This document shows, one piece after another, positions 24,397-32,769 of a stretch of 44,326 nt of DNA; within the stretch, counting starts at the first letter, position 1, and each line of letters starts with the position of its first letter. Made by a program: the position numbers and the translations under genes. Origin of the DNA: Phycisphaerae bacterium (lineage in GTDB: Bacteria > Planctomycetota > Phycisphaerae > UBA1845). The notes under the pieces were generated by a model, which saw nothing but the letters and a program-made list of their open reading frames with translations, did not search any database and was not told the DNA's origin. The stretch covers positions 1 to 44,326 of the forward strand of contig JAJDDV010000017.1 of the NCBI GenBank assembly GCA_029260135.1. Reading direction: 5' to 3'.

Positions 24397-27300
24397 TCAC
24401 GGAACACACGGGGACGGATCTACCGTAAACGGATAGGACCACCCGGAGAACGAGAACAGCACTTTCGTTAAGTCGTAGACCGTGATCAACCGATCGGGCG
24501 TCTCTGGGCTCAGGTCGGCCCTGGACTTGTGGGGAGCATCGCCGATGCTCTTGAACGCGTCGATCAATGCCACCGCATCAAAGACCACACTCACGACACC
24601 GTCCGGTTTTCCCCACGCCCCGGCCACATACGGTCCCACAAGATCACCCCAGCGACCTGTGGCCACGCCAAGCGACGGCGAGAAGCTGCCCTCATCCGCG
24701 AGGTCACATCCGACGTCGACGACCTGGAACGTGTAGTGAGCACCGGGAATGATATTCCGGTGGTATACGTGCAGCGGCTCGATACTGCCCCAATCCATGA
24801 AATGAGGACGACACTGAAGCGTCGCAGCCGTGAACGTCGGTGGTGTCGCGTCCGCCGCCCCACCGAGTTCGCTGACGGAATGTGGCGGACCCACCCACAT
24901 GACCACACCCCTGAGGCCCGCGAACGGCGCGGGCATCTCGTTGCACGTGATACGCAGCGCGGTGTTCTGACCGAAATTCCCGGGAACGAAAGACAGGTAT
25001 CGATTCTTCTCAACCGCAGGCACCTCGGGCGACGGCGCACCCGGCGGACACTCACACGCGTCCGGAACACCGTTACCATCGGCGTCGAGGGCAGTGCCGT
25101 CTGCGATTTCGCACGCATTGGGCACGCCGTTCCCGTTGCAGTCGGGCTCACAGACGTCCAGAACGTCGTTCTGATTGCAGTCCGCTCCGCTAGCGGTGTA
25201 CTCGACCCTGACCCGGATGTAGGAGGTTCCCTGGCACAGGAATTCAGAGACGCTGCTGCTGGGGGTCAACGTGATCACCGCATCGCCGCCGGACACGAGG
25301 CTGTTGAAAACGTCAGGATAAAGGCTGATCCAATCCGTCTCCGGCACCGCCGGGCATTCACGACCGGAGAAATCGAAGACCGTCGCAACCCGCGATCCGT
25401 TGATGCCAACTGCGATCCACTCGGACGTAAGGTCCAGGTCCGCCACCGCGTCGAAGTACATTCGTACGAAATCTCGGGCTGCAGGCGCGTTGACGATCGT
25501 GAACTGCTGAGGCGACCCGTAACCGATCGGAGACAGCGGTCCCGACATGGCCGAAAACAGCGCACCCATTTCGCATTCGTCCGGATGACCGTTGCCATTG
25601 CAGTCACTGCTGCTGCCGCCGGCAATATCGCACTCATCCGGAGCGAAGTTGAAATTGCAGTCCTGACTGCTCCCACCACCTAGGTCGCATTCGTCGGGGA
25701 TCTTGTTTCCGTTACAGTCGCCGCTGCCACCAGCAACGATGTCACACGCATCGGATCGACCGTTCGCGTTGCAGTCCGGATCGCAGTCATCCGGAACGCC
25801 GTCGCCGTTGCAGTCGCCCACGACGCCCAGCGCGATGTCGCACTCGTCCGGAAGACCGTTCCCGTTGCAGTCGGCGCTCGCGCCCGATGCGATGTCACAA
25901 CCGTCGGCGGTGCCGTTCTCGTTACAGTCGAATGCCAGTTCGCACTCGTCCGGAACCAGATCCCCATCACAGTCCTCACTCGTGTGATCGCGAACATCAC
26001 AACCATCGGCGACGCCGTTGGCGTTGCAGTCCGGCTGGGGAGGCTCGCATTCGTCGGGAACGTGGCTCTCGTTGCAGTCGTCGCTCGTCCCGTTGACGAC
26101 GTCACAGTCGTCCGCCGATCCATTACCGTTGCAGTCTGGCTCGCATTCGTCGGGAACACCGTTCCCGCTGCAATCCTGGCTGGTTCCGGAAGCGAGATCA
26201 CACTCATCCGGAATGCTGTTGCCCGTGCACTCCGGTTCGCACTCGTCCGGAATGAGGTTGTCGTTGCAGTCGCCGCTGGTTCCGGTGAGAATGTCCTCAT
26301 CATCTCCGACGCCGTTATCGTTACAGTCGCACGTAAGGGTCACCGCGCCACAGGCTGCCCCGGGCGTAAACAGACTCAAAGGACCAAACGAATCACAACC
26401 GGTCTGCGTCACCTCATCTACACACGTGGCGCCTCCCCAATCCTGATAGCAGCAACGCCCTGTCTGAACGGTGATCTCGACCGGCTGCAAACCGATCGGC
26501 AACAGGAAAACCGCTGCAGCACTCTTGAGAATCGTGTGCGGGACCGGAAGCATCCCGACGGTGAACGTACCTTTGGCATCGACGGGCACATCAAGTACGA
26601 GCGTTCCCGCGTACACCCCCTCGTCGGGAAAAGGCTCCGGATCGGCGGCACCGGCTCCGTCAGAATCCGAACTCGCAAAGCGATAGTCCAGGTCGTCGGT
26701 GTCGACAGCGCGGAGATCAAAGCCGGAAGAATGGAAAACGTAGTCCTCCCGGCCATCAAGAATGAAACCCGGCTGACAGTATCCGCCCACCACCGCCGGG
26801 AAGTTGCACGTCGATCCGCTGCACTGCTCGGTCGGATTCAACGGACAATCCGCGTCCATAACGCAAGCGGCGCCGCTCTGCTCACAGAAACCACCGAACA
26901 CGGCGCGACAGTCGTCATCAGCGCTGCAGGCCACGAGTTTCGGAGACAACACGCCTTCCGTTCCGCTGGCGTATCCGGTCGAATCGATATCCACCTCCCA
27001 CGCCTTTAGCCTCGTGCCGGCGTCGTCCGGGTCCCAATCGTCGATGCGGATCTCGACGAAGACGGACGTACCGGCTCGTGCAAGTGTGATGTGGTGGCCC
27101 TCAATACTCGCCCCCGCGTCGAGGTTTCCCGCGGCGTCGTTCCCGGTGGGCAAGAGCGACACCGCGTACCGCGCCGGCGTCTGGATCGACGCCACAAGGT
27201 TCGAGCAGTTCCCCGACCCTCCATTCCTGTCGCACAGACTCCCACGGATCGACCAGGCGTAGAATGACTCGGCGTCGCCGTCCGAGCACAAGCCCCGCTC

Positions 27301-28215
27301 TCCCTGGGCGTCCTCCGGGCACGTCAGCCCTCCGGACACATCGCAGGCCGACCCGTCGCCGCAGCAGCTTCCCTCGCCGCTGTGATCGAATTGGCCCGCG
27401 ACAACGTCCAATCCGTGGGTACGACCGACAAACGGACGGCCGTACGAAATATCCCACCCCAACCGGCACGGCGAAGGGTTGACCGTCTGTGATCCGCTCA
27501 GAACCATCCAGACGCGATCGTTCGGCGCCGTCACGCCGGGCGGTAGCACCGCGCGAGCCGTCATGATCGTGTTGGCGGGCACGTCGACGAAGTCCGCTTC
27601 GGATCCTGGAATGGGCGCGCATGCGTATCCGCCCCCCGGGGTCTCATACATGCACAGCGGATCACCGTCCCACAACTCGACGTGAAAATCCGCCATGCCC
27701 GGCTGCGGATCGAGCGAACTCCGGAAGACGAGAAGATCGTACGAACTGATCTCATGGACACCCGGAACAAAGCCGTTGCTAAGGCCCATGTTGTCCGCGA
27801 CCATCGCGCCGGGAAACACCAGCCCTGTACTCGGGCTCAGATTGACAAACACGCTGTACGTCAACGGTTCGTTGTCCAACGTCCTGTAAACGTCGGCCGC
27901 GAGTCCCGTTACGCTCGCCGCCGCGCCCGTGCGCTGGCTCTGCTCGCTGTACACGACGACGGGCGGCGTCACCAACGTCGAGCCCACGACGTCACCGGCG
28001 TCTTCTCGAACGTAGACAACCGGCGCAACCAACCGCCCCACCCGCCGGTCGACGGCAGGCGCACGCCGACCATCATGCCCGCTCGCAACGACCCTCGGAT
28101 CAAGTACCGGATCGCCACCGTCCGGCCCGGCCGCTTGACCGTGCACCGGAACCACCGCGACAAGAAGCGTGATGCCCCCGCCCACCCACCAGCGAAGAAC
28201 CTCGGAACTGCTCAT
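24397..28215 (-). CDS. secreted calcium-loop repeat protein with dockerin-like end (copy B)
   Basis: This 1272-residue paralogue of the 21163-23985 product shares its signal peptide type, N-terminal half (for example VYRTLDNEPLTYSVFVNLS), cysteine-rich patches and C-terminal dockerin-like domain (VVSVVFDAVALIDAF; DRLITVYDLTKVLFSFSGW). It differs in three ways: about 30 extra Arg/Gly-rich residues after the signal peptide, eighteen instead of eight DCNxNxxPDxC loops, and an extra domain of about 125 residues inserted between loops 15 and 16. That insert (MGALFSAMSGPLSPIGYGS to YIRVRVEYTASG) looks like a beta-sandwich. The protein is presumably exported and calcium-stabilised; its role is unknown. 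Confidence 0.85.
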   Translation of the reverse strand: MSSSEVLRWWVGGGITLLVAVVPVHGQAAGPDGGDPVLDPRVVASGHDGRRAPAVDRRVGRLVAPVVYVREDAGDVVGSTLVTPPVVVYSEQSQRTGAAASVTGLAADVYRTLDNEPLTYSVFVNLSPSTGLVFPGAMVADNMGLSNGFVPGVHEISSYDLLVFRSSLDPQPGMADFHVELWDGDPLCMYETPGGGYACAPIPGSEADFVDVPANTIMTARAVLPPGVTAPNDRVWMVLSGSQTVNPSPCRLGWDISYGRPFVGRTHGLDVVAGQFDHSGEGSCCGDGSACDVSGGLTCPEDAQGERGLCSDGDAESFYAWSIRGSLCDRNGGSGNCSNLVASIQTPARYAVSLLPTGNDAAGNLDAGASIEGHHITLARAGTSVFVEIRIDDWDPDDAGTRLKAWEVDIDSTGYASGTEGVLSPKLVACSADDDCRAVFGGFCEQSGAACVMDADCPLNPTEQCSGSTCNFPAVVGGYCQPGFILDGREDYVFHSSGFDLRAVDTDDLDYRFASSDSDGAGAADPEPFPDEGVYAGTLVLDVPVDAKGTFTVGMLPVPHTILKSAAAVFLLPIGLQPVEITVQTGRCCYQDWGGATCVDEVTQTGCDSFGPLSLFTPGAACGAVTLTCDCNDNGVGDDEDILTGTSGDCNDNLIPDECEPECTGNSIPDECDLASGTSQDCSGNGVPDECEPDCNGNGSADDCDVVNGTSDDCNESHVPDECEPPQPDCNANGVADGCDVRDHTSEDCDGDLVPDECELAFDCNENGTADGCDIASGASADCNGNGLPDECDIALGVVGDCNGDGVPDDCDPDCNANGRSDACDIVAGGSGDCNGNKIPDECDLGGGSSQDCNFNFAPDECDIAGGSSSDCNGNGHPDECEMGALFSAMSGPLSPIGYGSPQQFTIVNAPAARDFVRMYFDAVADLDLTSEWIAVGINGSRVATVFDFSGRECPAVPETDWISLYPDVFNSLVSGGDAVITLTPSSSVSEFLCQGTSYIRVRVEYTASGADCNQNDVLDVCEPDCNGNGVPNACEIADGTALDADGNGVPDACECPPGAPSPEVPAVEKNRYLSFVPGNFGQNTALRITCNEMPAPFAGLRGVVMWVGPPHSVSELGGAADATPPTFTAATLQCRPHFMDWGSIEPLHVYHRNIIPGAHYTFQVVDVGCDLADEGSFSPSLGVATGRWGDLVGPYVAGAWGKPDGVVSVVFDAVALIDAFKSIGDAPHKSRADLSPETPDRLITVYDLTKVLFSFSGWSYPFTVDPSPCVP
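25050..26336 (-). repeat. eighteen calcium-loop repeats of copy B with an inserted domain
   Basis: Fifteen loops of the form DCNGNGxPDECD are encoded by about 25570-26336, then the inserted domain (about 25197-25570), then three more loops (about 25050-25196) that match the last three of copy A. Loops are joined by short linkers such as IASGAS and LGGGSS. Confidence 0.75.
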
Positions 28216-28275
28216 CGTAATGCCCCGAATGACGCGAAGAACACGCTAGACCGACCGCATCGATGAAGAGCGCGT

Positions 28276-28304
28276 ATGATACGCAAAATGAGTGCCCGGT
28301 GCAA
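28276..28304 (-). promoter_or_regulatory. promoter of secreted protein copy B
   Basis: On the minus strand TTGCAC (28304-28299) and TATCAT (28281-28276) are spaced by 17 bases, about 60 bases before the ATG at 28215. The elements and spacing are conserved in the duplicated region before copy A. Confidence 0.6.
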
Positions 28305-28320
28305 GAAAGCCCCGGGACCA

Positions 28321-28350
28321 TAAAACAAGCGGGTGACCGAAATCACCCGC
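28321..28350 (-). terminator. rho-independent terminator of the sigma-factor operon
   Basis: GCGGGTGA and TCACCCGC pair as a perfect 8-bp stem with a 6-base loop (28329-28350), followed on the minus strand by TTGTTTTA (28328-28321). It lies about 40 bases after the stop at 28389 and ahead of the promoter of copy B, so it separates the two units. Confidence 0.65.
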
Positions 28351-28388
28351 CAGGAACTCAGAATCCCGGATCGTCACAAGAAATGACG

Positions 28389-29975
28389 TCAGTCGCGCGA
28401 TCGATCGATCTCAAACCACTCCCCCGTTGATGGAATCACAATGCGACGCCCGTCGTTCGACACCACATCACTGGGAACCTGTTCGTAGTGGCCGACCCGC
28501 CGCCCATCCGACAGCGTGTAGATCAGATGCCCCCATACACCCGCCCCGGACCCAACCTGAGCATCCTCCACGGAGAAACGCCGCTCCGATTTCAATCCGC
28601 GGGTTTCATCAAAGATCACCTCACGCTCCTGAGCCGTGCTGGGCGGATACGACGTTTCCAGTTCCACCGCCTCACCGCTGGACAAAGTGAACCGAATCGT
28701 AAACCGTCCAAGCCCCATCCGAGATTCCGACTCAGACACCACCTCACCCGCACCCGAATCGCGAAGCCGGAACAGCTCTTCGATCCGCATATTCTCCATC
28801 TGCTTGACACTCAGATCACCCTCCCCCATCGTGAGGCTCTTTCCGCCGCCAAGCATATACTCCACCCTGTAGGTCACATGGGTCCGCTCACCAAAAAGCC
28901 CCGGCCCCTCCAGCAGGCCCACCAATTGTCCTTCCCCAGCCTGTTTGAGCTGGTACACCTCTTTGAACTCGTCGACAATCGCCCGCTTCTCTTCCGCACT
29001 GGCGTCGTCACCCATACCGCTCATGGTATATACGCCACCGTCCGGCGCTTTCCACTCGGCGCCATCCTGGCCCTGCGGCTTCTCATCGCCCGAATCAGGA
29101 ACCGTCACGTGCGTACCGTCCTCCGACAGCGCCCCCTCGGGAACTTCCTCAATGATCCCGACCGACCGTCCGTCGGCCAACGTATACCGCAGCGTACCGA
29201 ACACCCTTCCTTCAGGATCTTCCGGGCTCACCGACGCCTGATCGACCGTGAACCGCAGCGACTCCTTCAGCCGCCGTGTCTCCGCGAAGATGGCCTCACG
29301 CTCCTCGCGTGTACTCGGCGGATACCACGTCTCCAGGTCCACCGTCCGATCCGAGAGTTCGTAACGAATCGTATACAGACCAAGCCCGAGCGGGCCTTCA
29401 CCCTGCGCGATCACCGCGCCGCCACCCGAATCACGAAGCGCCATCAACTCGTCGATCGCCATGTTGGCCGCCTGCTTCTCGGTCAACTCGCTGGACCCGA
29501 CCAGCATGGGCGATCCATCCTGCAGCTCGTACCGGATCATGTAGATCGTCTGCCCCGGAACCTCATACAGACTCGTCAGCTCGCCGAGCCCGGCCGCGCT
29601 CATCCGGGAGACCTCCTCGAACTGGTCGGCCGCCAACTGCTTTTCTTCAGGGGAATAGGGAGCCGCACTTCCCGTGCGCGTCCACGGCCGACCGTCCGAC
29701 GTTGTGACCGAGACCGAATGCTGCTCCGTGACGGGCGTGAACGCCCACCGGATCAGATTGCGCCCCGCTTCGGTCGTCCCCAGCATCACACCGCAGACCC
29801 CGAGCATCAGCGCAGCCGCAGCCCGGACTCGACGTCCGCTTCGCGCCCGCTCTACCCCCGACCGCGACATCGCCAACATACGGCCGCGGACTTCTTCCAT
29901 TCGACCAGCCGACGGAAGTACATCCACTTCCGCCGCCGACAACGCATCTCGAATTCCGGAGTCTTCTGGATTCAT
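28389..29975 (-). CDS. single-span membrane protein with duplicated domain, probable anti-sigma partner
   Basis: The 528-residue product has a cytoplasmic N-terminus of about 50 residues, one membrane span (VRAAAALMLGVCGVMLG, about residues 49-65) and a large outer part. That outer part contains two clearly homologous copies of a domain of about 200 residues (about 105-300 and 318-520). Both have an EEK...EF/QFEEV start, a LRDSGxG segment, a YPPSTxEER/QER segment and an RYTLxDGRxVG end. It starts 33 bases after an ECF sigma factor stop on the same strand, the usual place for an anti-sigma factor. A canonical zinc-binding anti-sigma motif is not seen in the short cytoplasmic part, so the role is inferred from position and topology. 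Its 3' end is duplicated at 24159-24220. Confidence 0.7.
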   Translation of the reverse strand: MNPEDSGIRDALSAAEVDVLPSAGRMEEVRGRMLAMSRSGVERARSGRRVRAAAALMLGVCGVMLGTTEAGRNLIRWAFTPVTEQHSVSVTTSDGRPWTRTGSAAPYSPEEKQLAADQFEEVSRMSAAGLGELTSLYEVPGQTIYMIRYELQDGSPMLVGSSELTEKQAANMAIDELMALRDSGGGAVIAQGEGPLGLGLYTIRYELSDRTVDLETWYPPSTREEREAIFAETRRLKESLRFTVDQASVSPEDPEGRVFGTLRYTLADGRSVGIIEEVPEGALSEDGTHVTVPDSGDEKPQGQDGAEWKAPDGGVYTMSGMGDDASAEEKRAIVDEFKEVYQLKQAGEGQLVGLLEGPGLFGERTHVTYRVEYMLGGGKSLTMGEGDLSVKQMENMRIEELFRLRDSGAGEVVSESESRMGLGRFTIRFTLSSGEAVELETSYPPSTAQEREVIFDETRGLKSERRFSVEDAQVGSGAGVWGHLIYTLSDGRRVGHYEQVPSDVVSNDGRRIVIPSTGEWFEIDRSRD

Positions 29976-30008
29976 CGTTGAACGCCTTCCTCACGTACGC
30001 GACGTGTT

Positions 30009-30611
30009 TCAGTCCACTTGGTCAAAACCCAGCCGCCGGCGCAGCTCCTTCACGCCTCGGCTCAGTCGGGCACGCACAGCCGCTGACCGGCAGCCCAACA
30101 CGGTGGAGATCTCCTCGACGGACAACCGGCTGTAATAGCGCAGAACGACAACCGCTTGAACCTTCGGACGCAGCGCCGCAACCGCAGCCCGAACGCGAAG
30201 GGCGCGATCATCCACGCCGCGGTCTCCCGAAGAACCTTGCGTGGAAGATCCGGCCGACCCCTTCGCGAACACACCAAGCAGCAGCCTGTGCAGACGCTTC
30301 TTTCGATAGTGCGTGGTCGCCAGGTTCGTTGCGACGCGAAGCAACCACGCCCGCAAACGATCCTCGCCCGTCGGCAGACCCTCAGCGGTTGCCGCTTTGT
30401 AGAAAGTCTCAGCCGCCAGCTCATCGGCCAGTTCGGCATCAAAAACGCGATGAACCAGATAACGGTGTACCTCGCGATACTGGCGCTCGAAGTCGACCAC
30501 AATCGGCGCGATCCGGTCTTCGCGGCAACGGTTCACGGCTTCACTCGGGCGACGCTGCAAGGTCATCTCCACGTCTTTGACCACCGTATGATGAGCTGTC
30601 ACCGCCGACAT
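30009..30611 (-). CDS. ECF-type RNA polymerase sigma factor
   Basis: The ATG at 30611 has AGAGG 6 bases upstream and was preferred to a GTG at 30617. The 200-residue protein contains a sigma region 2 (FERQYREVHRYLVHRVFDAE, then ADELAAETFYKA and RAWLLRVATNLATTHYRKK) and a sigma region 4 (LRPKVQAVVVLRYYSRLSVE followed by EISTVLGCRSAAVRARLSRG). Regions 1 and 3 are missing, as in extracytoplasmic-function sigma factors. It is followed by a membrane protein that may hold it inactive. A promoter of its own class was looked for upstream but none is convincing. Confidence 0.9.
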   Translation of the reverse strand: MSAVTAHHTVVKDVEMTLQRRPSEAVNRCREDRIAPIVVDFERQYREVHRYLVHRVFDAELADELAAETFYKAATAEGLPTGEDRLRAWLLRVATNLATTHYRKKRLHRLLLGVFAKGSAGSSTQGSSGDRGVDDRALRVRAAVAALRPKVQAVVVLRYYSRLSVEEISTVLGCRSAAVRARLSRGVKELRRRLGFDQVD

Positions 30612-30968
30612 GGCCACCTCTTTGTAGTCGGTGCTTGTCTTTTACTCCCCGAGCCGCGGACGGTGGAGCCGATCCCAAAACCCCCGAGCCGCGGGCTTCA
30701 GCCCGCGCGAACGTTCCGCTACTCAACGAGCCCTCGACTGGCGAAGCGACGCCACAAACTGGTCGAATGCACGCCGAAATCTCGCGTCAGATTCCGCATG
30801 CCTCACCGCTCCCACACCCCACAAACGCGCGAGCGGGAAATCTGTGACAGATACCTTGGATTGTCTAGTAACGAAATGAGGGCACCGCTGGACGCGTTGC
30901 CCGACTACGGCAAGAGCAAAGAAAGGGTGTTCTCAATCACTGAAACACGGACACGACGTGGCGCCGGC
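30612..30968. other. intergenic region with GC-rich hairpin
   Basis: This 357-base gap holds no supported gene. At 30690-30707 CGCGGGCT-TC-AGCCCGCG is a perfect 8-bp inverted repeat with a 2-base loop. It is of the GCGGGCTTCAGCCCGC kind that recurs between genes in several GC-rich bacteria. A related but imperfect CGAGCCGCGGACGG precedes it. Nothing else is recognised. Confidence 0.5.
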
Positions 30969-31922
30969 TCAGTAAACGTCCAGATCCCGACCATACCGCA
31001 CCTCGCCGTCATACGACTCGCCGATCTCAGCCAGCATCTGCTCCGGCGTTGCCCCCCAAAGCAGTTGATGCGTCAAGACCAGCAAGCCCGGCTGCACCTG
31101 CCGGGCGATCTTGGCCAGCTCGACGGTCGACGTGTGCGCCGCCGAGTGGTAGCGCTGCCAGACGGGCATGCGTCGCTCAAACCCGGCCTGCGAATACACC
31201 TCATGAACCAGAACGTCGCAACCCTTGGCGTGAAGAACAAGACTCGCACACGGTGACGTATCCCCCGAGACGACAACCGTTCGGTCAGCCGCCTCGAACC
31301 GGTACCCGAACGCCTGCCGCCAATCCCCATGTCGAACGGGGAACGCGGTGACGCGAACGTTGGCATCCTCATACACCACGCCCGCACCGACCTCGTGAAC
31401 GTTGACCTTGTATCCGTCCGCGTTCGCAGGCTCCGCTCCATCTACGCGGACGTCGATATCCTCTCGATACGCCGCCAGAATGTGATCCGTCATCTTCGCC
31501 AGACCTGCAGGGCCGTACGCCTCGAGCGGCTCGCGCCGCTCCAACACCCACGGCGTGAAGATCAGATCGGGGTACCCCAGCGTGTGGTCAGAGTGCAGGT
31601 GCGTGATGAACACGCGCGTGAGCTTCTCGACGGAGAGTGCGTCGATACCATTGCCCGACGCAGCCACAGCGCGCCGAACCACGCCCGGCCCGCAATCGAC
31701 CAGATACGCCTGTCCGTTCACCACAACCGCCAGCGACGAACCCGCCCGATCCGGCTCGGCGTTGGGCGTGCCCGTTCCGAGCAGCACCACACGCGTCGAC
31801 GTATCCGTTCCTGATGCGCCCGCCGACACATCGTCGGTACCAAGCTCGACGCCCGCGCGAGTCCCACCCGCACGACACGACAACAACAAACCGAAAACCA
31901 GTACCGCAACAAGTTCCTTCAA
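30969..31922 (-). CDS. MBL-fold metallo-hydrolase lipoprotein (RNase Z-like)
   Basis: The 317-residue product starts at a TTG preceded by GGAGG (7-base spacing). Its leader MKELVAVLVFGLLLSC ends in a lipobox with Cys16, so it is probably anchored on the outside of a membrane. The metallo-beta-lactamase fold is marked by VVLLGTGTPN, VDCGPG, the metal motif THLHSDHT, VRHGDW, VVSGDTSPC and VLTHQLLW, together a complete HxHxDH-H-D-H set. The nearest known relatives by pattern are RNase Z/arylsulfatase-type MBL enzymes, but an exported lipoprotein is unlikely to process tRNA. A hydrolase acting on an extracytoplasmic ester or phosphodiester is the cautious call. Confidence 0.85.
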   Translation of the reverse strand: MKELVAVLVFGLLLSCRAGGTRAGVELGTDDVSAGASGTDTSTRVVLLGTGTPNAEPDRAGSSLAVVVNGQAYLVDCGPGVVRRAVAASGNGIDALSVEKLTRVFITHLHSDHTLGYPDLIFTPWVLERREPLEAYGPAGLAKMTDHILAAYREDIDVRVDGAEPANADGYKVNVHEVGAGVVYEDANVRVTAFPVRHGDWRQAFGYRFEAADRTVVVSGDTSPCASLVLHAKGCDVLVHEVYSQAGFERRMPVWQRYHSAAHTSTVELAKIARQVQPGLLVLTHQLLWGATPEQMLAEIGESYDGEVRYGRDLDVY

Positions 31923-31955
31923 CGCTCAGCCTCCATACGTCGGTCGCCAAATGTC

Positions 31956-32065
31956 GGGTGCCATGCCCAAGCCGAAGGCGCGGGCATGCTGTCGCGTTTC
32001 TGGGTGGCATGGGCAAACTCGTTTGCCCGTGACTCGTGGACTGTCAAGCACGTAGGGGCCGCTGT
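31956..32065. repeat. cluster of three different hairpin repeats
   Basis: Three inverted repeats occur in a row. The first (31962-31988) pairs CATGCCC with GGGCATG and an inner GCC/GGC around GAA; its relatives are at 1-125 and 43836-43869. The second is GGGCAAAC-TC-GTTTGCCC (32011-32028), a perfect 8-bp stem. The third is GGCCGC-TGT-GCGGACC near 32050-32065, related to the units at 33654-34042. No coding capacity is evident between 31923 and 32181. Confidence 0.6.
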
Positions 32066-32181
32066 GCGGACCAACCTCTCTAGCCCAAGGCCCGTAGGCT
32101 GCATCGTGCTACGCCGACCCCACCACTCTCTACAACACCACCAGATATCGAAAACAAAATCGACCGAACACACCGGCCCAA

Positions 32182-32727
32182 TCACTTCAACCGATTTCCG
32201 TACCGATCCAGACTGAAGATCTCGTCCTCCCCGCGCCGATCTCCTTCCGCCAAACTGTGAATCAGCTCCTCCGACGCAGGATACCCCAGCGGTGTCATCG
32301 CAACGACTTTCCCGCTGTCCGGCACGCCCAGCAGCTCGTTCACACCGCCTTCGTTGAACGCACCGATCCAGCACGTACCCAGCCCTTCCGCACAGGCGGC
32401 CAACGTCAGATGATCCAGCGCGATCGCCACGTCGATCTCGGCACTGTTCCCATACCCGCCCATGCTCTTGTAGGCGAGATCCGGAAGCGCGCACGCCGCA
32501 ACGATAACCGGAGCTTCCGCGATGAAGGCTTGATCGTTGGCCAGCCGGCCGAGCATGCGGCGCAGCCCAACCGACTCAACGAAAATGAAATGCCACGGCT
32601 GAAGGTTGCAGGCGGAAGGCGCCCGGCGCAATGCCTCGCGCAAGCGATTCCTCGCTTCGCTGGGAATTGCCCGAGAGGAATACGCCCGAACGCTCCTGCG
32701 TGTCGCGATGGCTTCGTGCACATCCAT
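32182..32727 (-). CDS. nitroreductase family protein
   Basis: This 181-residue protein shows the short nitroreductase pattern: IATRRSVRAYSSRAIP for FMN phosphate binding, APSACNLQPWHFIFV, then IDVAIALDHLTLAACAEGLG and TCWIGAF, ending with VVAMTPLGYPA. Members are homodimeric FMN flavoproteins that reduce nitro groups, quinones or other acceptors with NAD(P)H. The physiological substrate cannot be told. No strong ribosome-binding site is seen before the ATG. It is followed on the same strand by the MBL-fold gene, with a repeat cluster between them, so co-transcription is uncertain. Confidence 0.9.
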   Translation of the reverse strand: MDVHEAIATRRSVRAYSSRAIPSEARNRLREALRRAPSACNLQPWHFIFVESVGLRRMLGRLANDQAFIAEAPVIVAACALPDLAYKSMGGYGNSAEIDVAIALDHLTLAACAEGLGTCWIGAFNEGGVNELLGVPDSGKVVAMTPLGYPASEELIHSLAEGDRRGEDEIFSLDRYGNRLK

Positions 32728-32769
32728 GATATGCGCAACCTACCGCGCTCAACCGAGCCGTCAACCGCT

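Larger units (their letters stand above)
24221..28450. repeat. right unit of the tandem duplication
   Basis: This unit contains the TolC fragment, the 1272-residue secreted protein gene, its promoter, a terminator hairpin and the 3' end of the full gene at 28389. It is about 960 bases longer than the left unit, mainly because the repeat region of the secreted protein grew. Confidence 0.85.

Noticed and set aside
28488..29981. long open frame of about 497 codons on the plus strand
   Set aside because: It lies entirely antisense to the membrane protein gene at 28389-29975, has an Arg/His/Pro-rich composition typical of antisense frames in GC-rich DNA, and shows no domain.
30690..30720. autoregulated ECF promoter (GGAAC on the minus strand) upstream of the sigma gene
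   Set aside because: A GGAAC exists in the complement near 30716, but no CGTC-type -10 lies at 16-17 bases; the sequence there is the GC hairpin repeat.
30156..31256. open frame of about 366 codons on the plus strand across the sigma factor and the MBL gene
   Set aside because: It overlaps two well-supported minus-strand genes and has no recognisable domain or ribosome-binding site.
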